This document shows, one piece after another, positions 9,851 through 18,244 of a stretch of DNA of 64,000 nt (its first letter is position 1; every line of letters starts with the position of its first letter). This stretch comes from Fusobacterium necrophorum subsp. necrophorum. GTDB lineage: Bacteria; Fusobacteriota; Fusobacteriia; Fusobacteriales; Fusobacteriaceae. A program made the translations under genes and the position numbers. Where the stretch lies: NCBI RefSeq assembly GCF_004006635.1, contig NZ_CP034842.1, forward strand, positions 1,612,001 to 1,676,000. The letters are read 5' to 3'. The notes below the pieces were generated by a model, which saw only the letters and a list, made by a program, of their open reading frames with translations, searched no databases and had not been told where the DNA came from.

Positions 9851-10141
9851 AATCCAATAGATTATCTTAAAAAGATGACAAAACGTGATGAACAGTTGGC
9901 TTTCTACCTAGGGACAAATTGTCCCCAGATAGAAATGAAATCATCCAATGGTAAAAAAAGAAAAATATTGGCAGGAAATATGAAAGATATTTTCCGTATT
10001 ATTCAGTCCATTCCATCTCCTAAAGCAGAACCCTTCAAGCTATGGTTAGCAGAAGTAGGAAAAGAGTGAATTGATGAAATCATCGATCCGGAACTTACGA
10101 TTGATAGAGTATTGGAAACCTATCTGAAAAAAGTTCATACA
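9851..10141 (+). pseudogene. BRO-N / DinD-like protein fragment with in-frame stop
   Basis: The frame reads NPIDYLKKMTKRDEQLA, then LFRIIQSIPSPKAEPF-type sequence (here IFRIIQSIPSPKAEPFKLW), a hallmark of the BRO-N domain of phage antirepressors and DinD-like proteins. After AEVGKE a TGA at 10067 replaces the Arg codon expected there. Family-like sequence resumes in the same frame as IDEIIDPELTIDRVLETY before being lost near 10141. Both the N-terminus and the C-terminal domain are missing. It is a decayed phage- or element-derived gene next to the toxin-antitoxin locus. Confidence 0.8.
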
Positions 10142-10174
10142 CTCCCCCTACTCCCCTTGACTTTAAACACTTTT

Positions 10175-11344
10175 TTATTTTAAAAATTCAAGAGCCAAAG
10201 AACTAAATAAAAGAACCCCTTTTTTTAAAATACTTTCGTCAATATTGAATTTTGGATTATGAAGGGGTTCATTTCCTTCATAACCTGTACCCAGCCAAAA
10301 AAAAGCACCCTTATAGTCATTTAAATAAAATGCAAAATCTTCTGCACACATTGATGGTTCTTTAGCTTCTATTACGAATTCTTCTCCTATGTATTTTTTA
10401 AAAACTTCTTTAGCAAATTCAACAGCTTCCTCATCATTGATTAAAGAGCAATATCCTCTTTCATAATCAAGAGAACTCTTAGTTCCAAAAAAATTATCTA
10501 TGGCATTTAAGCTATCACTCAGTCTTTTTTCAATAAAATCTCTAACAGCTGGATTAAAAGTTCTACACGTTCCTTCTATTTTAACACTTTCAGCAACTAC
10601 ATTGTATCTAACCCCGGCATTCATAGTTCCAATACTAAAAACAATATTTTCCATAGGACTAATTTCCCTTGAAAGAATAGATTGAGCAGCTACAATCCAG
10701 TTTGCAGCTGCAACTAAAGCATCGATACTTTTATCGGGTTCTGCTGCGTGTCCAGCTTTACCGGTAATATCTATGAAAAAATGATCAGAGGCAGCCATAC
10801 AAGGACCTTTTTTTAATACTATTTTTCCAACTTCTTTTTCAGGCCAAACATGCAATCCATAAATTCTATCAATTCCTTCAAGAGCTTTGCTTGCTATAAT
10901 TCTTTTAGCACCGCCTTGGGGAGAAGCTTCTTCAGCAGGTTGAAAAATCAGTAAAATCTCACCATTTATATGTTTTTCAAATTTCTTTAAAATTTTTGCA
11001 GTTCCCAAAAGGATAGCCATATGTGCATCATGTCCACAGGCGTGCATAATACCATTTTTTTGAGACTTATAAGAGACTTCATTTTTTTCTTGTACTGGTA
11101 AGGCATCCATATCAGCTCTAAATGCAATTTTTTTACCGGGATGTTTACCCAAAATTTTTGCAATAATTCCATAATTATTTTTTTGTCTTTCATAGTTAAT
11201 ACCTAAATTTTCAAGAATTTTTGCAATATATTCAGAAGTATTTTTTTCTTGATTTGATAATTCAGGGTTTTTATGGATATGTCGTCTCCACTTTATTATC
11301 TCTTTTTCAATATCTTTTATATTTTTTTCAAGAAATTTTTTCAT
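10175..11344 (-). CDS. M20-family amidohydrolase (AbgA/AbgB-like, second in AbgT operon)
   Basis: This 389-residue zinc hydrolase belongs to the M20D group (N-acyl-amino-acid / IAA-amino-acid / aminobenzoyl-glutamate hydrolases). Visible metal-site motifs are CGHDAH (103-108), QPAEE (135-139), LHVWP (164-168) and AEDFAFYL near residue 340. Length is normal. It is the last gene of a minus-strand operon, 15 nt after the AbgT-type transporter, with a second M20 enzyme at the operon start. It probably cleaves an N-acyl or aminobenzoyl amino acid imported by the transporter. The exact substrate is not readable. It may work alone or pair with its paralogue, as AbgA and AbgB do in E. coli. Confidence 0.9.
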   Translation of the reverse strand: MKKFLEKNIKDIEKEIIKWRRHIHKNPELSNQEKNTSEYIAKILENLGINYERQKNNYGIIAKILGKHPGKKIAFRADMDALPVQEKNEVSYKSQKNGIMHACGHDAHMAILLGTAKILKKFEKHINGEILLIFQPAEEASPQGGAKRIIASKALEGIDRIYGLHVWPEKEVGKIVLKKGPCMAASDHFFIDITGKAGHAAEPDKSIDALVAAANWIVAAQSILSREISPMENIVFSIGTMNAGVRYNVVAESVKIEGTCRTFNPAVRDFIEKRLSDSLNAIDNFFGTKSSLDYERGYCSLINDEEAVEFAKEVFKKYIGEEFVIEAKEPSMCAEDFAFYLNDYKGAFFWLGTGYEGNEPLHNPKFNIDESILKKGVLLFSSLALEFLK

Positions 11345-11359
11345 AAATAATCACCATTA

Positions 11360-12925
11360 TTAGATTAAGACATTAGCATTAGGACCTAAAGGGATATTAA
11401 AAATAAGCCATAAAATAAGAGCTCCAGTTTGAATAACTATGAGTGTAATTGAAAAGGGAAGTTCCAAGGAAATCATTGTTCCAACTCCAATTTTTTTGTT
11501 GTAGTTTTCTGACTTGTACTGTTCTAAAAGTCCAAGAATAATAGGAACAGCTCCAGCTATAGGAGAAATAATATTTGTTCCCCCATCACCTATACGATAG
11601 GCTGCTTGAGTAAGTGCTGGAGAAAATCCGACAATAGAAAACATTGGAACAAAAATAGGAGCTAATATTAACCATTTTGCAGAAGCACTTCCTATAAAGA
11701 GGTTTAATAAAGTACATAATAGAACTAATAAGATAATAAGAGGGACAGCTCCTATTTCTAAATTTTTAATTCTATCGGCGCCTTTTACTGCAATAATAAC
11801 AGCCAGCTTACTTCGTCCAAATAAGTAAACAAACATAGAAGCTGGAAACATAGTAACTAAAATAGATGTCATTCCATTTAGTTGCTTTTGCATTAATTTA
11901 GGAATATCTTCAAGCTTTGTAATAGTCTTTGCTCCTATTCCATAAGCAGTACCACTGATAAAAAATATAGAAAAAATAATGGGTAAAATAGATGACATCA
12001 ATGGAGATTTAGGTAGAAATGTTCCAATATCATTTCTAAAAAATGAATTAATAGGAATGGATAGATATAGAATTATAAATATAAAAATTATAAAACTAAT
12101 TCCAGCATAAAATAATCCTCTATTTTCATTTTTTGTTAATTCATATTTTAATTTTTCATTTTTTTCAATATTTGTAGAAAAGGGCTCATCAAGTATTTTT
12201 ACTAGAATTTTTTCAGTTACAATAGTTAAAACAATGGTTAAAACAATGGTCATAGCAGACATAAAATACCAATTAATCACAGGAGAAGTGGCACCCAGTA
12301 TATTCATAGCTTTTGCAGCACTTTCTGTAATTCCAGCCAGAACTACATCTGTACTGGAAATAAAAAGACTGGCACTAAGACCACCGGAGGCAGCAGCATA
12401 TCCAGTTATAATTCCAATCCATGGATTCCTACCAAGGGCTTTAAAAATAACTGCACCAATAGTTGGTGTAAAAAGTATTCCTGCATCAGATGCAATACTT
12501 GAGTTAATTCCAATAAAAATTAAAATAGATGTTACAATATAAGAAGGAGCTTTTAAAATCATTTTCCTTATGAGAGAGGAAAGCAAACCAGTTTGTTCAA
12601 TGAGAGCAACCCCCATCATCATAACTACAACTAATCCTAATGGTGGAAAAGTAATATAGGTTTTAACTAAATTAGATAAAAATTCTCTCATTTCTGCATA
12701 AGATAAAAGATTTTGAACTTTTACAATCATCATCTCTGCCCCTTCAGCTTGCGCAGATAAATATTCTACTGAAGTACCTAAATAACTAAAGAAAGTTGAT
12801 GCAATTAATGTAAGAATACATAGAAATGTAAATAACCAAAAAGGGTGAGGAAGTTTATTCCCAATAATTTCTATAACTTCTATAAATTTATTAAAAAAAA
12901 TGTTTTTTGAATTTTGCTTTGACAT
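11360..12925 (-). CDS. abgT: AbgT-family transporter
   Basis: This 521-residue polytopic inner-membrane protein has about a dozen hydrophobic segments and typical AbgT-family landmarks: the N-terminal NKLPHPFWLF, IASDAGILFTPTIG, and the late SASAKWLILAPIFVPM and GDGGTNIISP stretches. The family includes E. coli AbgT (p-aminobenzoyl-glutamate uptake) and MtrF (sulfonamide export). The two flanking M20 amidohydrolases favour uptake of an amide-linked substrate followed by cytoplasmic hydrolysis. It lies 26 nt after the upstream M20 gene, which suggests cotranscription. Specificity is inferred from context only. Confidence 0.92.
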   Translation of the reverse strand: MSKQNSKNIFFNKFIEVIEIIGNKLPHPFWLFTFLCILTLIASTFFSYLGTSVEYLSAQAEGAEMMIVKVQNLLSYAEMREFLSNLVKTYITFPPLGLVVVMMMGVALIEQTGLLSSLIRKMILKAPSYIVTSILIFIGINSSIASDAGILFTPTIGAVIFKALGRNPWIGIITGYAAASGGLSASLFISSTDVVLAGITESAAKAMNILGATSPVINWYFMSAMTIVLTIVLTIVTEKILVKILDEPFSTNIEKNEKLKYELTKNENRGLFYAGISFIIFIFIILYLSIPINSFFRNDIGTFLPKSPLMSSILPIIFSIFFISGTAYGIGAKTITKLEDIPKLMQKQLNGMTSILVTMFPASMFVYLFGRSKLAVIIAVKGADRIKNLEIGAVPLIILLVLLCTLLNLFIGSASAKWLILAPIFVPMFSIVGFSPALTQAAYRIGDGGTNIISPIAGAVPIILGLLEQYKSENYNKKIGVGTMISLELPFSITLIVIQTGALILWLIFNIPLGPNANVLI

Positions 12926-12951
12926 AAAGTTTCCTCCTTTTTAAATTAAAA

Positions 12952-14133
12952 TTATATTTGAAAACAATTATTTGCAATCGTTACTAATGTTAATACTCCA
13001 GTACTTATACAACCCTCATTTGGGAAAAAATTATTAGAATGCAGAGAGAAATTTTCTTTATTCGAAAAACCGCATCCCAATCGATACATTGCTCCTGGAA
13101 TTTTTTCAAGATAATATGAAAAATCCTCTGACCCCATACTGGGAAAGGGATTAAAAATAACATTTTCTTTCCCTAATACATTTTGGCACACAGTTTCAAT
13201 TAAATTGGAAATTTTTTCATCATTTATTAGTACAGGAGTACCTTTTATAATTTTTATTTCAGCTTCTCCTCTAAATGTTTTTGAAATTCCCTCAGTAACT
13301 TCAAATAATCTTCTATGTATAAATTCTCTAATATTTGAAGATAAAGTTCTAATACTTCCAGATATTTTAACAATTTCTGGTATAACATTGGATGCAGAGT
13401 TACTATTTATAGAAGATAAAGTGATTACAGCAGATTCTAAAGGAGAAATTTCTCGAGATATTAAATTTTGTATTCCACATATGAGATTTCCAGCAATTAT
13501 TATAGGATCTATAGCTTTATAAGGATGTGCAGCATGTCCTTGTTTTCCTTTTATAGTAATATGAAAAGTATCTGAAGAAGCACAAATTTGTCCTGAACGA
13601 TGAAAAATTGTACCTGCTTTAGTACCAGGCCAGCAATGTAAAGCAATAATAGCCCTAGGAGTAGGATTTTCTAAAACTTTATGCTCTATCATAAACTTTG
13701 CTCCTTTACCAATTTCTTCACCTGGTTGAAATATAAGTTTTATAGAGACATCAAGTTTTGTTTTATATTTATTTAGTATATAAGCTGCTCCCAAAAGACA
13801 AGTAGTATGAATATCATGTCCACACATATGAGAAATACCCTTATTTTTTGAAGAAAAGGTAGAGATAGAAGCTTCACATATTGGGAGAGCATCAATGTCT
13901 GCTCTAAGAGCAATACATTTTTTCTTGCTGGAATTTATTAAAGCAACTACTCCAGTATTGGAAATAGTCTTTACATCATTTATTCCAAAACTTTTTAGGG
14001 TATCAACAATAAAATTTGTTGTTTGGAATTCTTGCATTGATAATTCAGGATTTTCATGCAAGTGATGTCTAATTTTTATTAAAGTATCATTTAAATTTTG
14101 AATTTCATTTTTTAAAATAGATAGTTCTATCAT
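12952..14133 (-). CDS. M20-family amidohydrolase (first in AbgT operon)
   Basis: This 393-residue M20D zinc hydrolase has CGHDIH (104-109), QPGEE (136-140), LHCWP (165-169) and SEDFSYYL near the C-terminus. It is clearly paralogous to, but diverged from, the amidohydrolase at 10175-11344. It is the first gene of the operon, starting at an ATG about 80 nt downstream of a strong promoter. The two-hydrolase-plus-AbgT arrangement recalls E. coli abgABT, where A and B form one enzyme. Whether these two make a heterodimer is an inference. Confidence 0.9.
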   Translation of the reverse strand: MIELSILKNEIQNLNDTLIKIRHHLHENPELSMQEFQTTNFIVDTLKSFGINDVKTISNTGVVALINSSKKKCIALRADIDALPICEASISTFSSKNKGISHMCGHDIHTTCLLGAAYILNKYKTKLDVSIKLIFQPGEEIGKGAKFMIEHKVLENPTPRAIIALHCWPGTKAGTIFHRSGQICASSDTFHITIKGKQGHAAHPYKAIDPIIIAGNLICGIQNLISREISPLESAVITLSSINSNSASNVIPEIVKISGSIRTLSSNIREFIHRRLFEVTEGISKTFRGEAEIKIIKGTPVLINDEKISNLIETVCQNVLGKENVIFNPFPSMGSEDFSYYLEKIPGAMYRLGCGFSNKENFSLHSNNFFPNEGCISTGVLTLVTIANNCFQI

Positions 14134-14215
14134 ATATCTTTATATCTCCTTTCCTTAAATATTATAAAGATTTCAAAATTTTCGACATCTTTTTTGACAT
14201 CTTTTATTAAAAATA

Positions 14216-14257
14216 ATTATACCTTCTTGAAATATTATTTGTCAAGTTTTTTGACAA
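14216..14257 (-). promoter_or_regulatory. Promoter of the AbgT operon with overlapping palindromic operator
   Basis: Minus-strand TTGACA (14245-14240), an 18-nt spacer and TATAAT (14221-14216) form a near-consensus sigma-70 promoter. The palindrome TTGTCAA-N5-TTGACAA (14239-14257) covers the -35 box, a good place for a repressor. A direct repeat GACATCTTTT occurs at 14184 and 14196 in the leader. The divergent regulator gene starts at 14323. Confidence 0.72.
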
Positions 14258-14322
14258 TATTTTTTTATTTAAAAAAATATATACAAATGATATAATAAAA
14301 ATAAAAAAGAAAGGATTATCAA

Positions 14323-15522
14323 ATGATAAAAATTGCAATTTTTACTCCGAAAAATTCATATAATTCTATAAAAAAAGCTTTAGAAGATATAGACTGTATT
14401 AAAGAATATATATTTTATGATAATCTTTATACTTTAGGTGAAATATACAGGAAAATAGCACATAAATATCATGGAATAATAACAAGCGGACCAATAGGCT
14501 ATGAAAATATAAGAACTCAAATAAAAATAACAACCCCGGTGTATTATCTTGAAATTTCGAAGAGTGATCTTTTTAAATATTTATTTGAAACTTTGAAAGA
14601 AAATCCCGATATAGATTTTTCACGTGTCTATATTGATTTTATTGCAAATGATGACAAAAAATACTGGCTAGAAGATATTTTCAAAAATAATGAAGAGCCT
14701 ATCTTTTTACCTTTAGATTATAGTGATCCTAAACTTTACGAAAATTTCAAAAAGAATTATCTGAAACTTAAACAGGAGAAAAAAATAGACTATGTATTAA
14801 CCAGAATAAGTAACATGTTGCCTTTTTTGGAAGAAAATAAAATTCCATATAGATTTTTATTTCCTTCTGAAAATACGATAAAAGAAACTGTTTTGGCAGC
14901 TATAAATGATATAAAAGCTCAAAAGTTTGACAAAAATCAAATTGTTTTTGGAAAATTGAAGGGATTTAACAATGTGGAAGAAATAGAAAATATTATTTAT
15001 AATAATTGTAAAAACTGTATTTTACAAAAACATAGAGGAAATTTAAATATATTACTTCTGAAAGAGGATTTTTTAGAAGGAGATATCAATTTTTTGATAA
15101 AGGATAAATACAAAAAAAATTTTTTTATAGGTTGGGGGAATGGAAAAAATATAAATGAAGCAAGATTTTATGCAGAAGAAGCATTGAAAAAAAATGAAGA
15201 ATCTTGTGGAGAGCTAGTGTATATGATAAGTCAGGATAAGATACAAACTTTGATAGAGATAAGCAAAGAAAAAAAGGAGGATTTAGAAATAATTGAAAAG
15301 TTAAAAAAATTAAATATAAAAGGAGAAAAAGTAAGAAATTTAATAGATATTTATAAAAAAGGGGAAGAACTAACTGCTGAAAGCCTTGCAAAATATATGT
15401 ATATTTCAGCCAGAACAGCAAGTAGAATTCTTGAAAAGTTAGAAAAAGAAAATTTAGCAATTTTTTCAATAGAGAAAATAAATAGAGGTAGACCCAGAAA
15501 AATATATAGTTTAAAATTTTAA
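14323..15522 (+). CDS. Predicted winged-helix regulator divergent from the AbgT operon
   Basis: This 399-residue soluble protein starts at an ATG behind AGAAAGGA. The N-terminal 200 residues look like a ligand-sensing region of alternating helices and strands, distantly like PrpR-type sensory domains, but I do not recognise the family with confidence. The last 55 residues form a winged helix: ELTAESLAKYMYISARTASR, then ILEKLEKENLAI and a wing with RGRPRKIYSL. This layout fits a DNA-binding repressor or activator. Its divergent position and the palindrome in the shared intergenic region suggest that it controls the amidohydrolase/AbgT operon. Confidence 0.6.
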   Translation: MIKIAIFTPKNSYNSIKKALEDIDCIKEYIFYDNLYTLGEIYRKIAHKYHGIITSGPIGYENIRTQIKITTPVYYLEISKSDLFKYLFETLKENPDIDFSRVYIDFIANDDKKYWLEDIFKNNEEPIFLPLDYSDPKLYENFKKNYLKLKQEKKIDYVLTRISNMLPFLEENKIPYRFLFPSENTIKETVLAAINDIKAQKFDKNQIVFGKLKGFNNVEEIENIIYNNCKNCILQKHRGNLNILLLKEDFLEGDINFLIKDKYKKNFFIGWGNGKNINEARFYAEEALKKNEESCGELVYMISQDKIQTLIEISKEKKEDLEIIEKLKKLNIKGEKVRNLIDIYKKGEELTAESLAKYMYISARTASRILEKLEKENLAIFSIEKINRGRPRKIYSLKF

Positions 15523-15696
15523 CCCTCCTCAAATCATATCCTAGTAAAAAAAACAAAATGTTTCTAGTATTTTATCAAAAAGAAATTTTTTATTTTGATA
15601 AATTATAAAATATACTGCGACAAAAAAAGTAACTCATATTAGAAATTTCATGTAAAATGTAAATAATCGCAAGTACATAGAACAGGAGATTCCAAT

Positions 15697-16108
15697 ATGA
15701 GTTGCATACATTTTAGCATAGAAAAGCGATATCAGATAGAGATTTTGCAAAAAGAAAAATATTCTACTCGAAACATTGCTCCTTTCAAAGAGTGCACCAT
15801 TTTGCCGTCGCTCGCAAAATCAAACATATTCCTGAAAAGTATTCTTCGCATGGGGGACAACAAGATGCTAGCAAAAAAATGGCTTGCAAAGGCTGTCTTG
15901 CCAGCTTCATAGAAAAAAGAAGCCTTACAAACCTTTCCTTCGGATCGAGGGAAAGAATTTGCTTGCTACCAAGAAGTAGAATGCCTTGGAATTGCTTTTT
16001 ATTTTACAGATGCCTACGCTGCGTATGACAATATGAAAGCAATGAAAATAGCGATGGGTTATTGCGAGAATTCTTTCCTAAGAAAACGGACTTAGCAAAA
16101 ATTTAGAC
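15697..16108 (+). pseudogene. IS30-family transposase relic
   Basis: The start reads like an IS30 N-terminus (FSIEKRYQIEILQKEKYSTR followed by NIA). Frame is then lost and the middle is deleted. Conserved catalytic-region pieces reappear in other frames: FPSDRGKEFACYQ, LGIAFYFTDAYA and finally GLLREFFPKKTDLAKI. The order is that of an IS30 transposase, so this is a decayed copy with several frameshifts and an internal deletion. The intact IS256-family element is inserted right at its 3' end. Confidence 0.85.
16101..16108. repeat. Left copy of 8-bp target-site duplication
   Basis: ATTTAGAC lies directly outside the left end of the intact IS256-family element and is repeated at 17566-17573 outside the right end. 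Eight bases is the usual duplication size for IS256-family transposition. Confidence 0.93.
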
Positions 16109-17565
16109 GAGACTGTGAAAAAATTTCTGTAAACTCTATCTTCTATGATTAGAATTATTTAATTAATTTTTTTAATATATTAATACAATATTTTTAATAT
16201 GTCAAGATTAAGGTATTCAATTTTTGAGTACCTTTTCTTTTTAATCTCTAAATCTTCCCTCATACATTATACTAAATTCTCCATATACTTTTCCCCAATT
16301 TCTTAGTGGTTGATTCCATTTCTTTGTTGCTTCCATTGTTGATAAATACAATACTTTTAATAGTGCTTTATCGCTTGGATATACTGTTTTTTGTCTATTT
16401 AATTTCTTGTAAGTACTATTTAAGCTTTCTATTGCATTTGTTGTATATATTACTTTTCTTACCTCTAATGAAAATTTAAATATTGGTGTTAAAACATCCC
16501 AATTTTGATACCAACTTGTCATTGTATTTGGATATTTTTCTTCCCATTTTTCTGTTACTTTATCTAGATTTTCCATAGCTTGTGTTTCTGTTACTGCTAG
16601 ATATATACTTTTTAAATATGAGGCAAATTCTTTTTTCTCTTTGTACGATACATATTTTAAAGTATTTCTTACTTGATGAACTACACAACGTTGATACTCT
16701 GTTTGTGGGAATGCAGCTGCAATAGCTTCTTTTATTCCTGTTAATCCATCAGCGCAGATTACCATGATATCTTTAATACCTCTATTTTTTAATCCATTTA
16801 AAACTCCTAACCAATATTTACTGCTTTCATTTTCTCCTATCTCTAAACTAAGTACTTCTTTCATTCCATCTTTTGATATTCCTAATACTACATAAGCAGC
16901 TATTTTCTTAATTCTATTATCTTCTCTAACAGAAAAGTGTGTTGCATCAATGAAGATAATTGGATAGACTTCATCTAGGGGTCTATTTTGCCAATCTTGA
17001 ATATCTTGTAATATTTTATCAGTAACATTAGAGATGAAGCTTTCAGAACATTCAAAGCCATATATATCTTCAATTTGTTCAGATATTTGTCTAGTAGTTA
17101 AACCACGCGCATACATGTTTATGATTTTTTGATCAATTTCAGAAATATCTTTTTGTCTCTTTTTAACTATTTGAGGATCAAAAGTAGAATTTCTATCTTG
17201 TGGAACTTCAAGTTGCAATTCACCATAAGTAGAACGAACATTTTTCTTTTTAGTACCATTACGATAATTAGTACCATCAGAATGCTGATACTTCTCATAA
17301 CCAATGTGTTCCTCCATTTCAGCTTCTAACATAGACTTAATAGTTCCACCTAAGAGGTCTTTAAGAGCTTCTTGGATATCCTGAGTAGTTTTAATATCAT
17401 ATTCTTCAATTAAAGAAGCAATAATATTTTTCTTTCCTTCCGTTAATGGTTTTACTTTGTAAACTTCTTTTTTTTCTTTCATAAAAATAGCCTCCTATGA
17501 TTTTTAATATTCTATCATAGAAGACTATATTTTTTAACAATTTACAGACTTTTTTCTACACTCTC
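16109..17565 (-). mobile_element. Intact IS256-family insertion sequence (1,457 bp)
   Basis: The ends GAGACTGTGAAAAAATTTCT (16109 inward) and GAGAGTGTAGAAAAAAGTCT (17565 inward) are imperfect inverted repeats with 20 of 26 positions identical. They enclose one full-length transposase gene and are flanked by perfect 8-bp direct repeats ATTTAGAC. The element is inserted into an IS30 relic, and its right end supplies the stop codon of the neighbouring hydrolase gene. A second, truncated copy lies at 8896-9024. Intact ends, target duplication and open transposase frame suggest recent and possibly still active transposition. Confidence 0.95.
16241..17482 (-). CDS. IS256-family (mutator-type) transposase
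   Basis: This 413-residue transposase has the family's DDE residues in context: FIDATHFSV, ICADGLTGI and TNAIESLN. The C(x2)H-like VVHQVRN motif between the second D and the E is also present. Length is normal. It starts at an ATG behind AGGAGG. An inverted repeat CTATGAT...ATCATAG ends at this site and could mask it in the mRNA, a usual restraint on transposase translation. It is the only gene of the element. Confidence 0.97.
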   Translation of the reverse strand: MKEKKEVYKVKPLTEGKKNIIASLIEEYDIKTTQDIQEALKDLLGGTIKSMLEAEMEEHIGYEKYQHSDGTNYRNGTKKKNVRSTYGELQLEVPQDRNSTFDPQIVKKRQKDISEIDQKIINMYARGLTTRQISEQIEDIYGFECSESFISNVTDKILQDIQDWQNRPLDEVYPIIFIDATHFSVREDNRIKKIAAYVVLGISKDGMKEVLSLEIGENESSKYWLGVLNGLKNRGIKDIMVICADGLTGIKEAIAAAFPQTEYQRCVVHQVRNTLKYVSYKEKKEFASYLKSIYLAVTETQAMENLDKVTEKWEEKYPNTMTSWYQNWDVLTPIFKFSLEVRKVIYTTNAIESLNSTYKKLNRQKTVYPSDKALLKVLYLSTMEATKKWNQPLRNWGKVYGEFSIMYEGRFRD

Positions 17566-18175
17566 ATTTAGACAGAATAGATAATGCTCTAATACTTGTA
17601 TTAAGTGAAATAACTTTTCCCCCAATGTACTTTATATGATCCAAAGCCGCCTGATGTGCTATGAAAGATGTTCCTGCAACACATTCAGGAATTACTATCA
17701 CATGATATCCTAATTGTTGAGCATCTTGTGCCGTTGCTTCAACACATACATCAGTAGCAACACCGGTTAAAATAAGAGTATTCATATCAAGCCTTCGAAG
17801 CAATAAATCCAAATCAGTTGCAAAAAAAGCACTATATCTATGCTTTTTTATTATATAATCATTTTCATAAGGCTTTAAGTCTTTATAAAAATCAACCCCA
17901 CAAGTTCCCTCTAAACAATGCTCAGGTTCTTCACGATCTAACTCTAAACCAAAATCTTGTTTCTGATGCTCATCTTGTGTAAAAATAACCGGCTGATTAT
18001 TTGTCCTAAAATATCTGGCTAGTTTTTTTATATTCTTTACAATATCTAATCCGCCAGGACAACAAATAGGAGCATCTTCAAGTAAAAAATCATTCTGCAT
18101 ATCTACGATAATTAGTGCAGTGTGAAGAAAATCAAAAGAATCTTTCATAATTTTTTTATTTGACAAGATAGCCAC
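17564..18175 (-). CDS. Isochorismatase-like cysteine hydrolase, 3' end rewritten by IS insertion
   Basis: This protein of about 203 residues belongs to the isochorismatase/nicotinamidase superfamily, with the catalytic Asp in VDMQNDF (D25), Lys near 110 (IIKKHRYSAF) and Cys144 in GVATDVCVE. Superfamily members hydrolyse amides or vinyl ethers such as nicotinamide, ureidoacrylate or isochorismate. The substrate here is unknown. The TGA stop lies within the terminal repeat of the IS256 element. Reading through the pre-insertion sequence would have added about seven residues (FLLSPFS), so the active site is unaffected. The first start (GTG 18175) is very close to the GAGGAG site; TTG at 18166 is an alternative. 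It is probably the last gene of the MerR-headed operon. Confidence 0.85.
   Translation of the reverse strand: MAILSNKKIMKDSFDFLHTALIIVDMQNDFLLEDAPICCPGGLDIVKNIKKLARYFRTNNQPVIFTQDEHQKQDFGLELDREEPEHCLEGTCGVDFYKDLKPYENDYIIKKHRYSAFFATDLDLLLRRLDMNTLILTGVATDVCVEATAQDAQQLGYHVIVIPECVAGTSFIAHQAALDHIKYIGGKVISLNTSIRALSILSK
17566..17573. repeat. Right copy of 8-bp target-site duplication
   Basis: This is the second ATTTAGAC, matching 16101-16108. It lies inside the 3' coding end of the isochorismatase-like gene. Confidence 0.93.
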
Positions 18176-18244
18176 ACTCCTCTTTCAGTTTTTTATTATA
18201 ATTTATTTTTAGCTTGTAATTTTCAGATTTTTTCTTTTTATTTT

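Noticed and set aside
15125-15556. 143-codon minus-strand frame opposite the AbgT-operon regulator
   Set aside because: It is Leu/Phe-rich because it reads the complement of A-rich Lys codons, and the sense frame has a clear winged helix and ribosome-binding site.
8896-17565. Composite transposon bounded by two inverted IS256 copies
   Set aside because: The right copy has its own target duplication with its inner flank (ATTTAGAC on both sides of that single IS), and the left fragment's outer flank (AAAAAAAT) does not match. The two are separate insertions.
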